Below, in pieces: positions 1 through 8,810 of a DNA stretch of 64,000 bases. The stretch covers positions 342,082 to 406,081 of the forward strand of contig NZ_JACDUU010000001.1 of assembly GCF_013760845.1 (NCBI RefSeq), given 5' to 3'. Within the stretch, counting starts at the first letter, position 1. The number at the start of each line of letters is the position of its first letter. A model generated the notes under the pieces. It was not told the DNA's origin, did not search any database, and saw nothing but the letters and a program-made list of their open reading frames with translations. This DNA comes from [Anoxybacillus] calidus. Lineage in GTDB: Bacteria; Bacillota; Bacilli; Bacillales; Anoxybacillaceae. The position numbers and the translations under genes were made by a program.

Positions 1-104
1 TCTTCGCCTGTAGAGGTGCTTGTCACTTCTAAGGCGAAGGTTATTTGGCACAAGAGAGCTAGGCGCCGTAGCTAGACAAAAAGAAAGGCGGAGCCGAGTG
101 TATA
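1..104 (-). repeat. Dispersed repeat family B, copy 1 (cut by window edge)
   Basis: Read on the minus strand, this stretch runs from a CTCCGCCTTTCTTT block through TGTCTAGCTACGGCGCC to CAAATAACCTTC and GTGACAAGCACCTCT. The same blocks in the same order occur at 29301-29400 on the plus strand. The element continues beyond the left edge of the window. It has no coding potential. Similar TTGTCTAGCT repeats are, from memory, common in Geobacillus-group genomes; function unknown. Confidence 0.75.
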
Positions 105-173
105 GCCATGAAACACGTTGATGGGATTGAAAACGGACTCTAAAATACAATGTAATGTAACTTATTAGCTTGA

Positions 174-208
174 AAAAAGAGGCGGAGAATCTACCGCCTC
201 TTTTTCTA
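174..208. terminator. Terminator downstream of serA
   Basis: An AGAGGCGG stem and its complement CCGCCTCT enclose an 8-base loop. Both flanks are A/T runs, so it could end transcription in either direction; it lies directly behind the serA stop codon. Confidence 0.85.
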
Positions 209-218
209 TGAATCTAAT

Positions 219-1793
219 TTAAACTTCAATCTTTTTCACAGACTCAATATCTGTAACCTCAGACAGTTTTTCTACAATCGAATCGGCTAACGGTTTATCA
301 AGCGATAGCATCATAATTGCCTTTCCGCCGACAGCTTGACGTCCTACCTGCATTGTCGCAATGTTTACTTGATGATCGCCTAAAATTTTTCCAACTTGAC
401 CAATCATTCCTGGTTTATCATGATGTTGAATGTATAAAAGATGGCCTTCCGGAGCAAAATCAATCGCAAAACCGTTAAAATGAACGATACGGTCTCCATA
501 ATTTGGAATATGTGTTCCTTTAATCGTAAATGTTTGCTTTTCTCCATAAATGGTTAAGGCAATGGAGTTAGCGTAGCCTTCAGAGTTTGTCGAGAACTTT
601 TCACCAAACACGATGCCGCGCTCTTTGGCGATCATGGCGGCGTTCACTTCATTCACAGTCGAAGCAACGCGCGGTTTTAAAAAGCCGGCAAGCAAGCTGC
701 GCGTAATAAATGTTGTTTCCAAATCGGCAACTGTTCCGGAGTAAGTAATGGCGATTTCCTGCACAGGCTCGACCATATATTGTGAAGCGACCGTGCCCAT
801 TTTTTTCGCCAAATTATAGAAAGATTGAATCTTTTCATAAACCTCTTTTGATAATGTTGGGAGATTAATAGAGGACGTAACTGGTTTTCCTTCTAAAAAT
901 TTCAATACTTCTTCAGCAACTTGAGTGGCCACATGTAATTGAGCCTCGACCGTCGATGCCCCTAAGTGCGGTGTGACAATGACATTATCAAACGCAAGAA
1001 GTGGATGGTCACCAGGTGGTTCTTGTTCGAATACATCAAGAGCGACGCCAGCAACATGACCGTTTTCAAGAAACGCTACTAACGCCTGCTCGTCCATAAT
1101 GCCACCGCGTGCACAATTTATGAGGTAAACACCTTTTTTCGTTTTTGCTAAATTTTTCGGACCTAGCAATCCTTTTGTTTCTTTTGTTAAAGGGGTATGT
1201 ACTGTAATAATATCGGAAACGGATAACACTTCATCGAGCGTGCAAGGTTCTACTCCGATTTTTTCCGCTCTTGCTTTTGTTAAAAATGGGTCATATACAT
1301 GAACTTTCATTCCAAAAGCACGGGCGCGTTTTGCCACTTCCGAACCGATTCGGCCAAAACCGATAACTCCTAAATGTTTTCCGTATAATTCACTGCCGAC
1401 AAATGCGGAACGATTCCATTCCCTCGACTTCACAGAAACGTGTGCTTGGGGAATATGGCGCACAAGTGCAGCCATCATCGCAAATGTATGCTCTGCCGTT
1501 GAAATTGTATTGCCGTCAGGAGCGTTGATAACAACGACTCCATATTTTGTTGCCGCATCTACGTCAATGTTGTCAACACCAACTCCAGCGCGGCCAACAA
1601 TTTTTAAGCTTTTCATTTTGGCCAGCAGCTCTTCTGTTACTTTTGTCGCGCTTCGTACAAGCAATGCATCAAACTGGTCAAGATATTCTTCGACGTCAGA
1701 AACTTTTTTTTGCACAACTTCAATATGTTCAGCGTTTAATAGAGGGGCTAAACCTTCTTCACTGATGGCATCAGATACTAAAATTCGAAACAC
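219..1793 (-). CDS. serA: D-3-phosphoglycerate dehydrogenase
   Basis: Cytosolic NAD-dependent oxidation of 3-phosphoglycerate to 3-phosphohydroxypyruvate, the first step of serine synthesis. The 524-residue length is that of the long Bacillus-type enzyme: a catalytic and NAD-binding part (GFGRIGSEVAKRA Rossmann motif near residue 145, INCARGG near 226, and the HLGAS catalytic-His region near 277), an intervening domain, and a C-terminal ACT domain (from about residue 450) that in this family senses serine. The start is GTG with AAAGGAG eight bases upstream. A sigma-A type promoter and a possible CcpA site lie upstream, and a hairpin terminator follows. It is monocistronic, as in B. subtilis. 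No T-box or other leader is seen. Confidence 0.97.
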   Translation of the reverse strand: MFRILVSDAISEEGLAPLLNAEHIEVVQKKVSDVEEYLDQFDALLVRSATKVTEELLAKMKSLKIVGRAGVGVDNIDVDAATKYGVVVINAPDGNTISTAEHTFAMMAALVRHIPQAHVSVKSREWNRSAFVGSELYGKHLGVIGFGRIGSEVAKRARAFGMKVHVYDPFLTKARAEKIGVEPCTLDEVLSVSDIITVHTPLTKETKGLLGPKNLAKTKKGVYLINCARGGIMDEQALVAFLENGHVAGVALDVFEQEPPGDHPLLAFDNVIVTPHLGASTVEAQLHVATQVAEEVLKFLEGKPVTSSINLPTLSKEVYEKIQSFYNLAKKMGTVASQYMVEPVQEIAITYSGTVADLETTFITRSLLAGFLKPRVASTVNEVNAAMIAKERGIVFGEKFSTNSEGYANSIALTIYGEKQTFTIKGTHIPNYGDRIVHFNGFAIDFAPEGHLLYIQHHDKPGMIGQVGKILGDHQVNIATMQVGRQAVGGKAIMMLSLDKPLADSIVEKLSEVTDIESVKKIEV

Positions 1794-1836
1794 AGTGATA
1801 ACTCCTTTCTCGATGGATATTTTTTAAATTTCTGAT

Positions 1837-1865
1837 AATTTATCATACGAAAAAAAGACTGTCAA
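1837..1865 (-). promoter_or_regulatory. serA sigma-A promoter
   Basis: On the minus strand TTGACA (1860-1865) is followed after 17 bases by TAAATT (1837-1842). The distance to the serA GTG is about 45 bases. The perfect -35 and ideal spacing make it a good candidate. Confidence 0.7.
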
Positions 1866-1889
1866 TGAGCTTAGGAGAAGTCATACAAA

Positions 1890-1903
1890 TGTAAGCGTTT
1901 TTA
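1890..1903. promoter_or_regulatory. Possible CcpA cre site upstream of serA
   Basis: TGTAAGCGTTTTTA matches the consensus TGWAANCGNTNWCA at 13 of 14 positions. It lies about 25 bases upstream of the serA -35 box. Binding is inferred only from the match. Confidence 0.4.
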
Positions 1904-1970
1904 TCTTAAATGTTCGGAAATAGAATGATTGGGGAGCAAGGTTTAAGCAATATGTTGTATGAAAACAAAA

Positions 1971-2090
1971 AAGCTGACCCAAAACAAAGTGTCAGACCCC
2001 ACAACACAATAGATAAGACTTAACTTTGGATAAATGAATGATATATTGTGAAATGGGCGTGAGGTCAGACACTGATGGGTCAACCTTTTT
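1971..2090. repeat. Palindromic repeat family A, copy 1
   Basis: Left arm GCTGACCC with AGTGTCAGACC, right arm GGTCAGACACT with GGGTCA, separated by AT-rich filler. It begins 11 bases beyond the ppa stop codon, so a minus-strand transcript would read through it into a stem followed by T-rich sequence; it may serve as the ppa terminator. Confidence 0.85.
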
Positions 2091-2101
2091 TTATCAGTTC
2101 A

Positions 2102-2602
2102 TTATTTCTTTTGTTCGTTATAGCGGGCGATGCACTCATCGATTAGTTTAGCAGCAGCTTCTGGACCTTCCCATGTACCGATTTCTGTTTTCTTGCCTTG
2201 AAGATCTTTATAGCGTTCGAAGAAGTGGGCAATTTCTTTTAATTTATGTTGCGGTAAGTCTTCGATGCTGCGAATTTCATCGAAGCGAGGATCTTCAACT
2301 GGAACACCGATTAATTTTGCATCTTCTTCACCGCTGTCAATCATATTTAAATAGCCGATAACGCGCGTATCGATGACGCAGCCAGGGAATGTAGGATTTG
2401 TCACAATCACTAAAATGTCAAGCGGATCGCCATCTAGTGCAAGTGTATTTTGTAAGTAACCGTATTCAGCCGGATAAAACATTGGCGAGAATAGGACACG
2501 GTCTAATTTAAAAATTCCGCGTTCTTTGTCAAACTCATACTTGTTTTGACTGCCGGTAGGAATTTCAATAAATGCTTCTACTATTTTGTTTTCAAAAGCC
2601 AT
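2102..2602 (-). CDS. ppa: Inorganic pyrophosphatase (family I)
   Basis: Hydrolyses pyrophosphate to two phosphates, driving biosynthetic reactions in the cytosol. The 166-residue protein carries the family I signature DGDPLDILV near residue 60 with its metal-binding aspartates, and the FSPMFYPAEYGYLQNT segment before it. The start MAFENK is chosen because AGGAGGA lies just upstream; the open frame extends 23 codons further but that extension has no ribosome site. B. subtilis uses the unrelated family II enzyme PpaC, so this gene reflects the thermophilic lineage. Copy 1 of repeat family A follows the stop. Confidence 0.95.
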   Translation of the reverse strand: MAFENKIVEAFIEIPTGSQNKYEFDKERGIFKLDRVLFSPMFYPAEYGYLQNTLALDGDPLDILVIVTNPTFPGCVIDTRVIGYLNMIDSGEEDAKLIGVPVEDPRFDEIRSIEDLPQHKLKEIAHFFERYKDLQGKKTEIGTWEGPEAAAKLIDECIARYNEQKK

Positions 2603-2705
2603 CGACAATTTCCTCCTTAATAATATGTATGCTTTTTTTATTATAGAATATGAGAGAACGAGTAGCAACAATTGGTTAAAAAGTCTTTAATTCAAGATTT
2701 TTATG

Positions 2706-2734
2706 TTCACAAATGAAGAAACATTCGTTATAAT
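2706..2734 (+). promoter_or_regulatory. Promoter of the ribU leader
   Basis: TTCACA (2706-2711), 17 bases, TATAAT (2729-2734). The predicted start of transcription is about 15 bases before the FMN aptamer. Confidence 0.7.
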
Positions 2735-2755
2735 ATAACCGAACAAAATAGATCT

Positions 2756-2880
2756 ATCTTCGGGGCAGGGTGAAATTCCCGACCGGCGGTGATGAAACAA
2801 TGGTTTCTAAGCCCGCGAGCCGTAAAGGCAGGATCTGGTGCAAATCCAGAGCCGACAGTATAGTCTGGATGGGAGAAGAT
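2756..2880 (+). ncRNA. FMN riboswitch (RFN element)
   Basis: The conserved RFN blocks appear in order: ATCTTCGGGGCAGGGTG, CCCGACCGGCGGT, AGCCCGCGAGC, GGATCTGGTG, CCAGAGCCGAC, AGTCTGGATGGGAGAAGAT. The closing P1 stem pairs ATCTTC (2756-2761) with GAAGAT (2875-2880). RFN aptamers bind flavin mononucleotide and repress riboflavin synthesis or import genes. It controls ribU, the next gene. A family A repeat lies between the aptamer and the gene. Confidence 0.97.
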
Positions 2881-2945
2881 GGAGGTTGAAGCGTCCGAAA
2901 ATATAGTTGGCGGGCGTCTCTTTGGCATACCATAAAACTTCTCGT

Positions 2946-3060
2946 GGCTGATCCAAAAGCAAAGTGTCAGCCCACGCAACATGATATAAACGTCGGATAA
3001 ATAACCTATATATGATGTGATGTGCGTAAGGTCAGACACTGTGGGACAGCCCGATTTTTT
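2946..3060. repeat. Palindromic repeat family A, copy 2, in the ribU leader
   Basis: Arms GGCTGATCC ... AGTGTCAG and GGTCAGACACT ... GGGACAGCC, followed by a TTTTTT run. The whole unit sits within the transcribed leader between the FMN aptamer and the ribU ribosome site. The right arm plus T run resembles an intrinsic terminator. Confidence 0.85.
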
Positions 3061-3076
3061 TATGGGGCTAGAGAAA

Positions 3077-3125
3077 CCTTCCTCTTTTTCTTGAGATGGA
3101 TCTGTATCTCAGAAAGAAAGGAAGA
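3077..3125 (+). promoter_or_regulatory. Possible hairpin hiding the ribU ribosome site
   Basis: TGAGAT and ATCTCA form a core stem around a GGATCTGT loop. The outer pyrimidine stretch CTTCCTCTTTTTC can pair with the purine stretch GAAAGAAAGGAAG that contains the ribosome binding site. This would be a translation-level output for the riboswitch; not folded by program. Confidence 0.5.
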
Positions 3126-3133
3126 AGAGAAAG

Positions 3134-3709
3134 ATGAAAGAAACAAACAATGTGAAAAAAATGATGGCTATTGGAATGTGGAGCAGCATTGCCTATTTAT
3201 TGATGATGCTGAACTTTCCGTTGCCGGCATTGCCACCATTTTTATTAATCGATTTTAGTGAAATTCCAGCGATGCTAGCAGCCATTTTATTTGGACCAAT
3301 TGCAGGAGTTGCAGTAGAAGCAATTAAAAACATACTTCACTATCTTATTCAAGGTAGTGGTACAGGAATTCCTGTGGGACAACTGGCGAATTTTGTTGCT
3401 GGAGTGTTATTTATTTTACCAGCATCCTATCTATTTCAAAAATTCGGCACTTCAAAAGGTTTAACATATGGATTAGTATTGGGTACGATTGTGATGACAT
3501 TGATGATGAGTGTATTAAACTATTACGTTATTTTGCCTGCGTATACTTTCTTTTTAAATGCTCCGGCATTATCTTCGGAACAAGCGCGACAATTAATTGT
3601 CACAGGCATCTTACCGTTTAACGTAATTAAGGGAAGCATGGTTACAGTTATTTTTATCATATTATTTGCAAAAATGAAGCCATGGATTCATCGACAAATG
3701 GCTGCGTAA
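3134..3709 (+). CDS. ribU: Riboflavin ECF transporter S component RibU
   Basis: Integral membrane substrate-binding (S) component of an energy-coupling-factor transporter; it brings in riboflavin together with the shared EcfA/A'/T module encoded elsewhere. The 191-residue protein is strongly hydrophobic with about five to six membrane spans and has the ECF S-component segment LPPFLLIDFSEIPAMLAA near residue 35, which is typical of RibU. The upstream FMN riboswitch independently supports riboflavin as substrate. A hairpin terminator follows. B. subtilis ribU (ypaA) has the same neighbours, serA and fer. Confidence 0.95.
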   Translation: MKETNNVKKMMAIGMWSSIAYLLMMLNFPLPALPPFLLIDFSEIPAMLAAILFGPIAGVAVEAIKNILHYLIQGSGTGIPVGQLANFVAGVLFILPASYLFQKFGTSKGLTYGLVLGTIVMTLMMSVLNYYVILPAYTFFLNAPALSSEQARQLIVTGILPFNVIKGSMVTVIFIILFAKMKPWIHRQMAA

Positions 3710-3719
3710 TAATAGATGA

Positions 3720-3755
3720 AGCCCCTTTGATGGTTCAAAGGGGCTTTTAGATTTT
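3720..3755 (+). terminator. ribU terminator
   Basis: AGCCCCTTTGA and TCAAAGGGGCT form an 11-bp stem with a 3-4 base loop, followed by TTTAGATTTTG. Confidence 0.9.
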
Positions 3756-3756
3756 G

Positions 3757-3808
3757 TTGTCTAGCTTCAGCGGCTAATTCGGCTTGCAGTCGCTTGCTTC
3801 CACTTTTT
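3757..3808 (+). repeat. Dispersed repeat family B, short copy
   Basis: It begins TTGTCTAGCTTCAGCGG and ends GTCGCTTGCTTCCACTTTT, matching the outer ends of the longer copy at 29301-29495 with the middle missing. It lies between the convergent genes ribU and fer. Confidence 0.65.
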
Positions 3809-3813
3809 AAATC

Positions 3814-4215
<402 letters not shown>

Positions 4216-4341
4216 TTATCATACTAAGGGTTGCTCATCTCAATTTTCCCATTTTTATGTATGCTTATACATGAAAACAATCGACAGATTTTGCTACAAT
4301 AGAATCAGTGATTTGACAAGTTTTAGGGGGAAAAATCGAGA

Positions 4342-5397
4342 TTGAACTATTTACATTGTATTGTTTTATATTGTTTGCGCCAATTTCGCGGTGAACGTTC
4401 CTTATCGGCTATTTATCATTTGCTTAAAGGGAAAAAGTCATCGCAGACATTACAGGACAGTAAATGGTTTCAATTAGAATTCTTGTTTGGTGTATTAAAA
4501 GATATTGAGAAAAAGGATGTAAATCAAACGTTTCATCAATTGCAGGAAAAACATTTCATAGAGCGTATAAATGAGCGTCATTATCAGCTAACAGATATAG
4601 GAAATAAATACCTTGATGACTGGCTGATACGTCTGCCGTTTCCTGCTTATTTAAACGGACTTAAATATCATCAACAAACAACACCATTTTGGTATCGTCT
4701 TTCCCTTGTCATTCAAACATTATCCAATTTGCTGCATGGACGAAAGTTTGAACCGATTCATCGCCATGAGGAAACACTTGCTTGGGTCAAGCGCTATCTT
4801 CTTTCGAAAAAACAAGTACACGACTTAGGAAAAATGCTTTATCATGAATTAACGACAATTCTTTCTGCTTTTTCTGATGAAGAAGCGGCAATGTTTGTAT
4901 TACGTTTGACAAGCTATAAACGAATTGGCTGGACCAATGAGCAAATAGCTGTCTTTTTCAACAAGGATCGCATCTATGTTCAGCTCATTTTTCAGCATGT
5001 GTTACATTATATGATGGCACGGGTAGAAATGGATAGAAACCGTTTTCCAGCTTTATATGAACTACTAAGAGACCTTTATGTTCCTATCCCTTTAACGATG
5101 TCGACAAGAAAAACGTATGAATGGCTGCAAAAAGGAAAAAGCATCGAGCAAATTGCGCAAATCCGCAAGTTAAAACGAAGCACAATTGAAGACCATCTTG
5201 TCGAAATTGCTGCCAATATAAGCGATTTTTCAATTGGAACGTTTGTTGAGCAGCAAACGATCGAAAAAATCAAACAAACAGCGGCTCGATTGCAAACAAA
5301 TCAGTTGAAGAAAATTAAAGAAGCATTAGGAACAACAGTAAGCTATTTTGAAATTCGCCTTGTGCTTGCGAAAGTCGGTGGGAAACGTGAAACTTGA
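4342..5397 (+). CDS. ypbB: YpbB, helix-turn-helix protein upstream of RecS
   Basis: A 351-residue protein conserved immediately upstream of recS in Bacillaceae. The C-terminal part (about 245-340) contains a helix-turn-helix resembling the HTH_40 domain found next to RecQ helicases ([20 protein letters not shown]). The N-terminal half contains a winged-helix-like stretch around residues 45-90. It starts at TTG with a TAGGGGG ribosome site and overlaps recS by 11 bases, which indicates translational coupling. The biochemical function is not established; a role with the helicase is inferred from linkage. Confidence 0.85.
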   Translation: MNYLHCIVLYCLRQFRGERSLSAIYHLLKGKKSSQTLQDSKWFQLEFLFGVLKDIEKKDVNQTFHQLQEKHFIERINERHYQLTDIGNKYLDDWLIRLPFPAYLNGLKYHQQTTPFWYRLSLVIQTLSNLLHGRKFEPIHRHEETLAWVKRYLLSKKQVHDLGKMLYHELTTILSAFSDEEAAMFVLRLTSYKRIGWTNEQIAVFFNKDRIYVQLIFQHVLHYMMARVEMDRNRFPALYELLRDLYVPIPLTMSTRKTYEWLQKGKSIEQIAQIRKLKRSTIEDHLVEIAANISDFSIGTFVEQQTIEKIKQTAARLQTNQLKKIKEALGTTVSYFEIRLVLAKVGGKRET

Positions 5398-6865
5398 AAC
5401 GATATTAAAAGAGAAGTTTGGCCATTCTTCCTTTCGACTAGGCCAGAGGGGCATTATTGAAGATGTCTTAAATGGGAATGATGTCATTGCAATGCTACCA
5501 ACAGGTGGCGGAAAATCGCTTTGCTACCAGCTCCCTGGATACTTGCTTTCCGGCAGTGTGTTGATTATTTCTCCGCTCGTTTCGTTAATGGAAGACCAAG
5601 TACAGCAAATGCGCAATCGTGGCGAAAAACGAGTGATTGCTCTGAATAGCTTTTTATCCGTCCGTGAAAAAAAAGAGGCTCTTGCGCATTTAAACAGTTA
5701 CCGCTTTATTTATGCTTCTCCGGAAATTTTACAGTCGCCTAAACTGCTAAACGCCTTATTGAAAGTGAACGTATCATTGTTTGTCGTCGATGAGGCACAT
5801 TGTATTTCACAGTGGGGGCATGATTTCCGTCCGGATTTTTTAAAGCTCGGACAAATTCGGCAGCTCCTCGGCAATCCACCATGTTTGGCGCTGACAGCGA
5901 CAGCGACGGTGGAAGTCATTGAAGATATCATTGCTTCTCTCCAAATGCGTAGCATAAAAAAACATTTGTATTCCATTGATCGTCCAAACATTGCGATTAA
6001 GGTGGAAAAGGCAGAGTTTTTACAAGAAAAAATCGAGAAACTGCTTTTTTATGCGAAATCTTTGCAAGGCCCAGGCATCATTTATTTTTCAAGCCGGCAG
6101 TGGACAGAAAAAGCGGCTAATCTGCTTAGGGAAAACGGTTTGGACAAAACGGCGTATTACCACGGAGGCATGGATGCTGAGCAGCGAATGCTCATTCAAC
6201 AGCAGTTTTTGCACGATCAATTAAATATTGTCTGCTGTACAAACGCTTTTGGAATGGGAGTGAATAAAGCAAATATCCGCTTTGTCATTCATTTTCATCT
6301 TCCCGCTCAGATGGAATCGTACGTACAAGAAATCGGAAGAGCAGGTCGAGATGGAAATCATAGTGTCGCGATATTATTGTATACCAATGGCGATGAGGAC
6401 ATGGTACAATCTCTTATGGAGATGGAATTGCCGACAAGAGAACAGGTCGAACAATTATGTAATCGATTATCTATGAATCTATCGAAAAGTGAGTTGGAAG
6501 CATATGCACTCGACCGTGTTGGGCTGACCGAAGTGCAATGGCGGTTAATCGACTATTTATTGGAACGTTATTCACGAGCGGAATATGTTGATGCGAAAGA
6601 TTTATGCTGTCAATTAATGAAGAAAATTGAAAGTCGCAAACAATTAAAACAACAAAAATTAAATGCAATGCTGCGGTGGATTTTTCATTCTCATTGCCGC
6701 AGAGAACAAGTTTTGTCTTATTTTACGGAACAGCTGACACAAAAACCTGAGGCGTGCTGCGATATATGCGGGTTTGATATAAGCCGTTACTTTTCGAACA
6801 ACCGCTTGAAGCGAAAGACGATAGCATTCGATTGGCAGGATGAATTGAAAAGAATTTTCTTTTGA
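5387..6865 (+). CDS. recS: RecQ-family ATP-dependent DNA helicase RecS
   Basis: 3'-5' DNA helicase of the short RecQ type. At 492 residues it matches B. subtilis RecS (ypbC) and lacks the C-terminal HRDC domain of full RecQ. Motifs: [12 protein letters not shown] (Walker A, about 38-48), [18 protein letters not shown] (DEAH box plus aromatic loop, about 130-147), TATAT (motif III), [15 protein letters not shown] and EIGRAGRDG (motifs V and VI), then zinc-binding cysteines ending [10 protein letters not shown]. The GTG start at 5387 is preferred over the earlier in-frame TTG because the GGTGGG ribosome site fits and the alignment begins at KLETIL. Confidence 0.95.
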   Translation: MKLETILKEKFGHSSFRLGQRGIIEDVLNGNDVIAMLPTGGGKSLCYQLPGYLLSGSVLIISPLVSLMEDQVQQMRNRGEKRVIALNSFLSVREKKEALAHLNSYRFIYASPEILQSPKLLNALLKVNVSLFVVDEAHCISQWGHDFRPDFLKLGQIRQLLGNPPCLALTATATVEVIEDIIASLQMRSIKKHLYSIDRPNIAIKVEKAEFLQEKIEKLLFYAKSLQGPGIIYFSSRQWTEKAANLLRENGLDKTAYYHGGMDAEQRMLIQQQFLHDQLNIVCCTNAFGMGVNKANIRFVIHFHLPAQMESYVQEIGRAGRDGNHSVAILLYTNGDEDMVQSLMEMELPTREQVEQLCNRLSMNLSKSELEAYALDRVGLTEVQWRLIDYLLERYSRAEYVDAKDLCCQLMKKIESRKQLKQQKLNAMLRWIFHSHCRREQVLSYFTEQLTQKPEACCDICGFDISRYFSNNRLKRKTIAFDWQDELKRIFF

Positions 6866-6881
6866 AATGAGGACATGGGTA

Positions 6882-7475
6882 ATGAAACGTCAAGCACAAC
6901 TCATTCAAACAATGAGCGACAAAGAAGTGCTCATCCATTTATATATTACACAGCTTTTATTATTGTTCTTATCTTTCATCATTGGTTTATTCTTTTTTGA
7001 CTGGGAATCTTTCGGGCAGCTCTGGCAATTTTCATTTCATGACGTCATTGTGTATGGAGCAGGGAGTGCACTTCTCGTTCTTATCGTTGATTTTTTATTG
7101 ATGCATTATTTGCCGGAAGATTGGTATGACGATGGTGGAGTGAATGAAAAAATTTTTCAAACTCGCTCGATTCCACACATATTTTTTCTATGTCTTCTGA
7201 TTGCTTTTAGTGAGGAAATATTGTTTCGCGGTGTCATACAAACGAATTTGGGTCTTGTGATTGCAAGCATCATTTTTGCAGTATTGCATGTTCGCTACTT
7301 ATCCAAAATATTTTTGTTTATTGTCGTTGTTTTGCTTAGTTTTTTTCTCGGCTATGTATACGAACTTACGCATAGTCTGTGGGTGACGATTTTCTCTCAC
7401 TTCTTCATTGATTTCGTTTTAGCAGTGAAAATTCGTTTTGATTATCTTCAATCCAAGCGCAAAGAGCAATATTGA
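6882..7475 (+). CDS. ypbD: CPBP family intramembrane glutamic endopeptidase YpbD
   Basis: A 197-residue membrane protein with about five to six spans. The CAAX/CPBP motif EEILFRGVIQ (about residue 109) supplies the paired glutamates and arginine, and a later FAVLHVRY and FSHFFIDF supply the histidines of the Abi/CPBP family. These proteins are predicted intramembrane proteases; the B. subtilis homologue has no firm substrate. The ATG at 6882 is chosen for its spacing to GAGG; an upstream in-frame ATG at 6867 is possible. The gene starts just behind recS. Confidence 0.88.
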   Translation: MKRQAQLIQTMSDKEVLIHLYITQLLLLFLSFIIGLFFFDWESFGQLWQFSFHDVIVYGAGSALLVLIVDFLLMHYLPEDWYDDGGVNEKIFQTRSIPHIFFLCLLIAFSEEILFRGVIQTNLGLVIASIIFAVLHVRYLSKIFLFIVVVLLSFFLGYVYELTHSLWVTIFSHFFIDFVLAVKIRFDYLQSKRKEQY

Positions 7476-7487
7476 GGTGAAGAAACA

Positions 7488-8129
7488 TTGACGAACAAAC
7501 CATCTTCGCATGACCAGGCTGAAGGATTGCGGCAGCAAGCGCATGACTTGAAACAAGAGGGAAATGAACTGGATACCTTCTCATTACCGCCTCGCAGTGA
7601 GGTGCATAAAAAAACGAGCAGAAAGACAAAATGGAAAATTAAATATCCAGTCATTCGTCTGTTGGCGCTTTTCTTTATTCTTCTGCCAATATCGATTTTA
7701 AGCATTTATTATTTATATGATAAAAAATCGACAAGTGTGATTAAGCTCAATCAAAGTGATAGCTACGAAACAGTAGATATTGTTAATCACAATGATGAGC
7801 AAAAAACGAAAATAAAACCAAGTTCTCAACCGACCCAATCAACAAGCAGTGAGAAAGTGAAGTCGTCGGCTAACAATCGCCAATCTGTATCAGAATCTGT
7901 TTCAAAATCTGTATCAGAAAAAGAGCAAATAGAAAGCGATGAAGAGGAGAGCGGGCAGGAGGTCATTACTCATGTCGTCCAAGAAAACGAAACATTATTC
8001 AGTATTGCGATGAAATATTATAAAAGCGATGAAGGAATGCGAATCATTAAAGAATGGAATGATTTAAGCAGCTCACAACTTCATAAAGGGCAAGTGTTAA
8101 AAATACCAGTATTTGAGATGTCAAAGTAG
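7488..8129 (+). CDS. ypbE: LysM domain membrane-anchored protein YpbE
   Basis: A 213-residue protein with a charged N-terminal cytoplasmic segment, one membrane span at about residues 50-75, a low-complexity Ser/Glu/Lys linker containing a repeated SVSES/SVSKS/SVSEK pattern, and a C-terminal LysM domain (about 163-208, THVVQENETLFSIAMKYY). LysM binds N-acetylglucosamine in peptidoglycan, so the domain should lie outside the membrane. TTG start with GAGGTGA seven bases upstream, 12 bases after ypbD. A family A repeat follows the stop codon immediately. Confidence 0.88.
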   Translation: MTNKPSSHDQAEGLRQQAHDLKQEGNELDTFSLPPRSEVHKKTSRKTKWKIKYPVIRLLALFFILLPISILSIYYLYDKKSTSVIKLNQSDSYETVDIVNHNDEQKTKIKPSSQPTQSTSSEKVKSSANNRQSVSESVSKSVSEKEQIESDEEESGQEVITHVVQENETLFSIAMKYYKSDEGMRIIKEWNDLSSSQLHKGQVLKIPVFEMSK

Positions 8130-8220
8130 AGGTTGTCCGGCAAAGGTCTGACCTGACGCGTCATTTCCAATAAAACAGGATGTACGTGGCGTCTGACCCT
8201 TTGCGTGGGACAGCCCTTTT
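8129..8220. repeat. Palindromic repeat family A, copy 3
   Basis: Shorter copy: AGAGGTTGTCC ... GGTCTGACC at the left, GTCTGACC ... GGGACAGCCC plus TTTTT at the right. It starts at the last base of the ypbE stop codon and likely ends that transcript. Confidence 0.8.
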
Positions 8221-8240
8221 TCTTTTAATGATATAAAATG

Positions 8241-8273
8241 GTACAAGTTCGTTCTAATTTTGCAATCTTGTAC
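8241..8273. promoter_or_regulatory. Inverted repeat upstream of ypbF
   Basis: GTACAAG (8241-8247) and CTTGTAC (8267-8273) are exact inverted copies separated by 19 bases, about 40 bases upstream of ypbF. The half site resembles the TTGTAC motif found in the promoter of the CarH-like regulator at 11225-11234. An operator role is inference. Confidence 0.35.
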
Positions 8274-8311
8274 ATATATTTATAACAACCAACGATATTG
8301 GGGGTAAAAGA

Positions 8312-8758
8312 ATGGAGTGGTTTCATGAAAACATCGATGAAGTGACAAAACAAATGGTGTCAGCTGTTATTGAGAAAAAGCAAAAGTTTGAGCGGTTGAA
8401 GACAATCGTAAAAGTGTTGCAGATGATTACGTTTATTGGGTTTAGCGGTTTTTTTATTTATGTCGCTCTTTTTATTGTTTATCCAAATTACTTCATTGTT
8501 AGTTCCATGATTGACGATTTTCTAAACCGCCCTGAACATTTATACATATTGCTTGTTTTATTTTCTATGTACTGGAGCATTCTTTTTTATCAAAAGAAAT
8601 GTGACAAGGCTGAAGAAGAATTTCATGCATTGCGATGCGAAATTATTCAAAAAAGTAATGATTTATGGAAAGAGAAACAAGAATGGAAAGAGCGTTATAA
8701 GCTGTTTGAATGGATGAAAAAACAATATGATATTAATTTATACTATGAAAATAAATAA
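8312..8758 (+). CDS. ypbF: YpbF family membrane protein (DUF2663)
   Basis: A 148-residue protein with two membrane spans (about 35-58 and 76-95) flanked by charged helices; the C-terminal half (about 95-148) looks like an amphipathic coiled coil rich in Lys/Glu/Trp. It resembles B. subtilis YpbF in position and length; function unknown. The ATG has GGGGGTAAAAG upstream. A separate promoter is likely because a family A repeat separates it from ypbE. Confidence 0.8.
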   Translation: MEWFHENIDEVTKQMVSAVIEKKQKFERLKTIVKVLQMITFIGFSGFFIYVALFIVYPNYFIVSSMIDDFLNRPEHLYILLVLFSMYWSILFYQKKCDKAEEEFHALRCEIIQKSNDLWKEKQEWKERYKLFEWMKKQYDINLYYENK

Positions 8759-8802
8759 GCTGACTCAAAAGCAGGACATCTGCACTGATGAGCCAGCTAG
8801 TT
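8759..8802. terminator. Hairpin between ypbF and cotJC (mini family A element)
   Basis: GCTGACTCA and TGAGCCAGC form imperfect outer arms, with CAG/CTG inside. It lies between convergent genes, so it could stop both transcripts. The GCTGACTCA end resembles the outer arms of the nested repeat behind mecB, so it may be a deletion derivative of family A. Confidence 0.6.
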
Positions 8803-8810
8803 GGCCTGAA

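Noticed and set aside
1794-1836. T-box leader for serA
   Set aside because: The leader is only about 40 bases and lacks the T-box sequence and specifier stem.
2728-3039. 103-residue minus-strand open frame
   Set aside because: It lies antisense to the FMN riboswitch and repeat copy 2, both better explained as RNA or repeat; no ribosome site.
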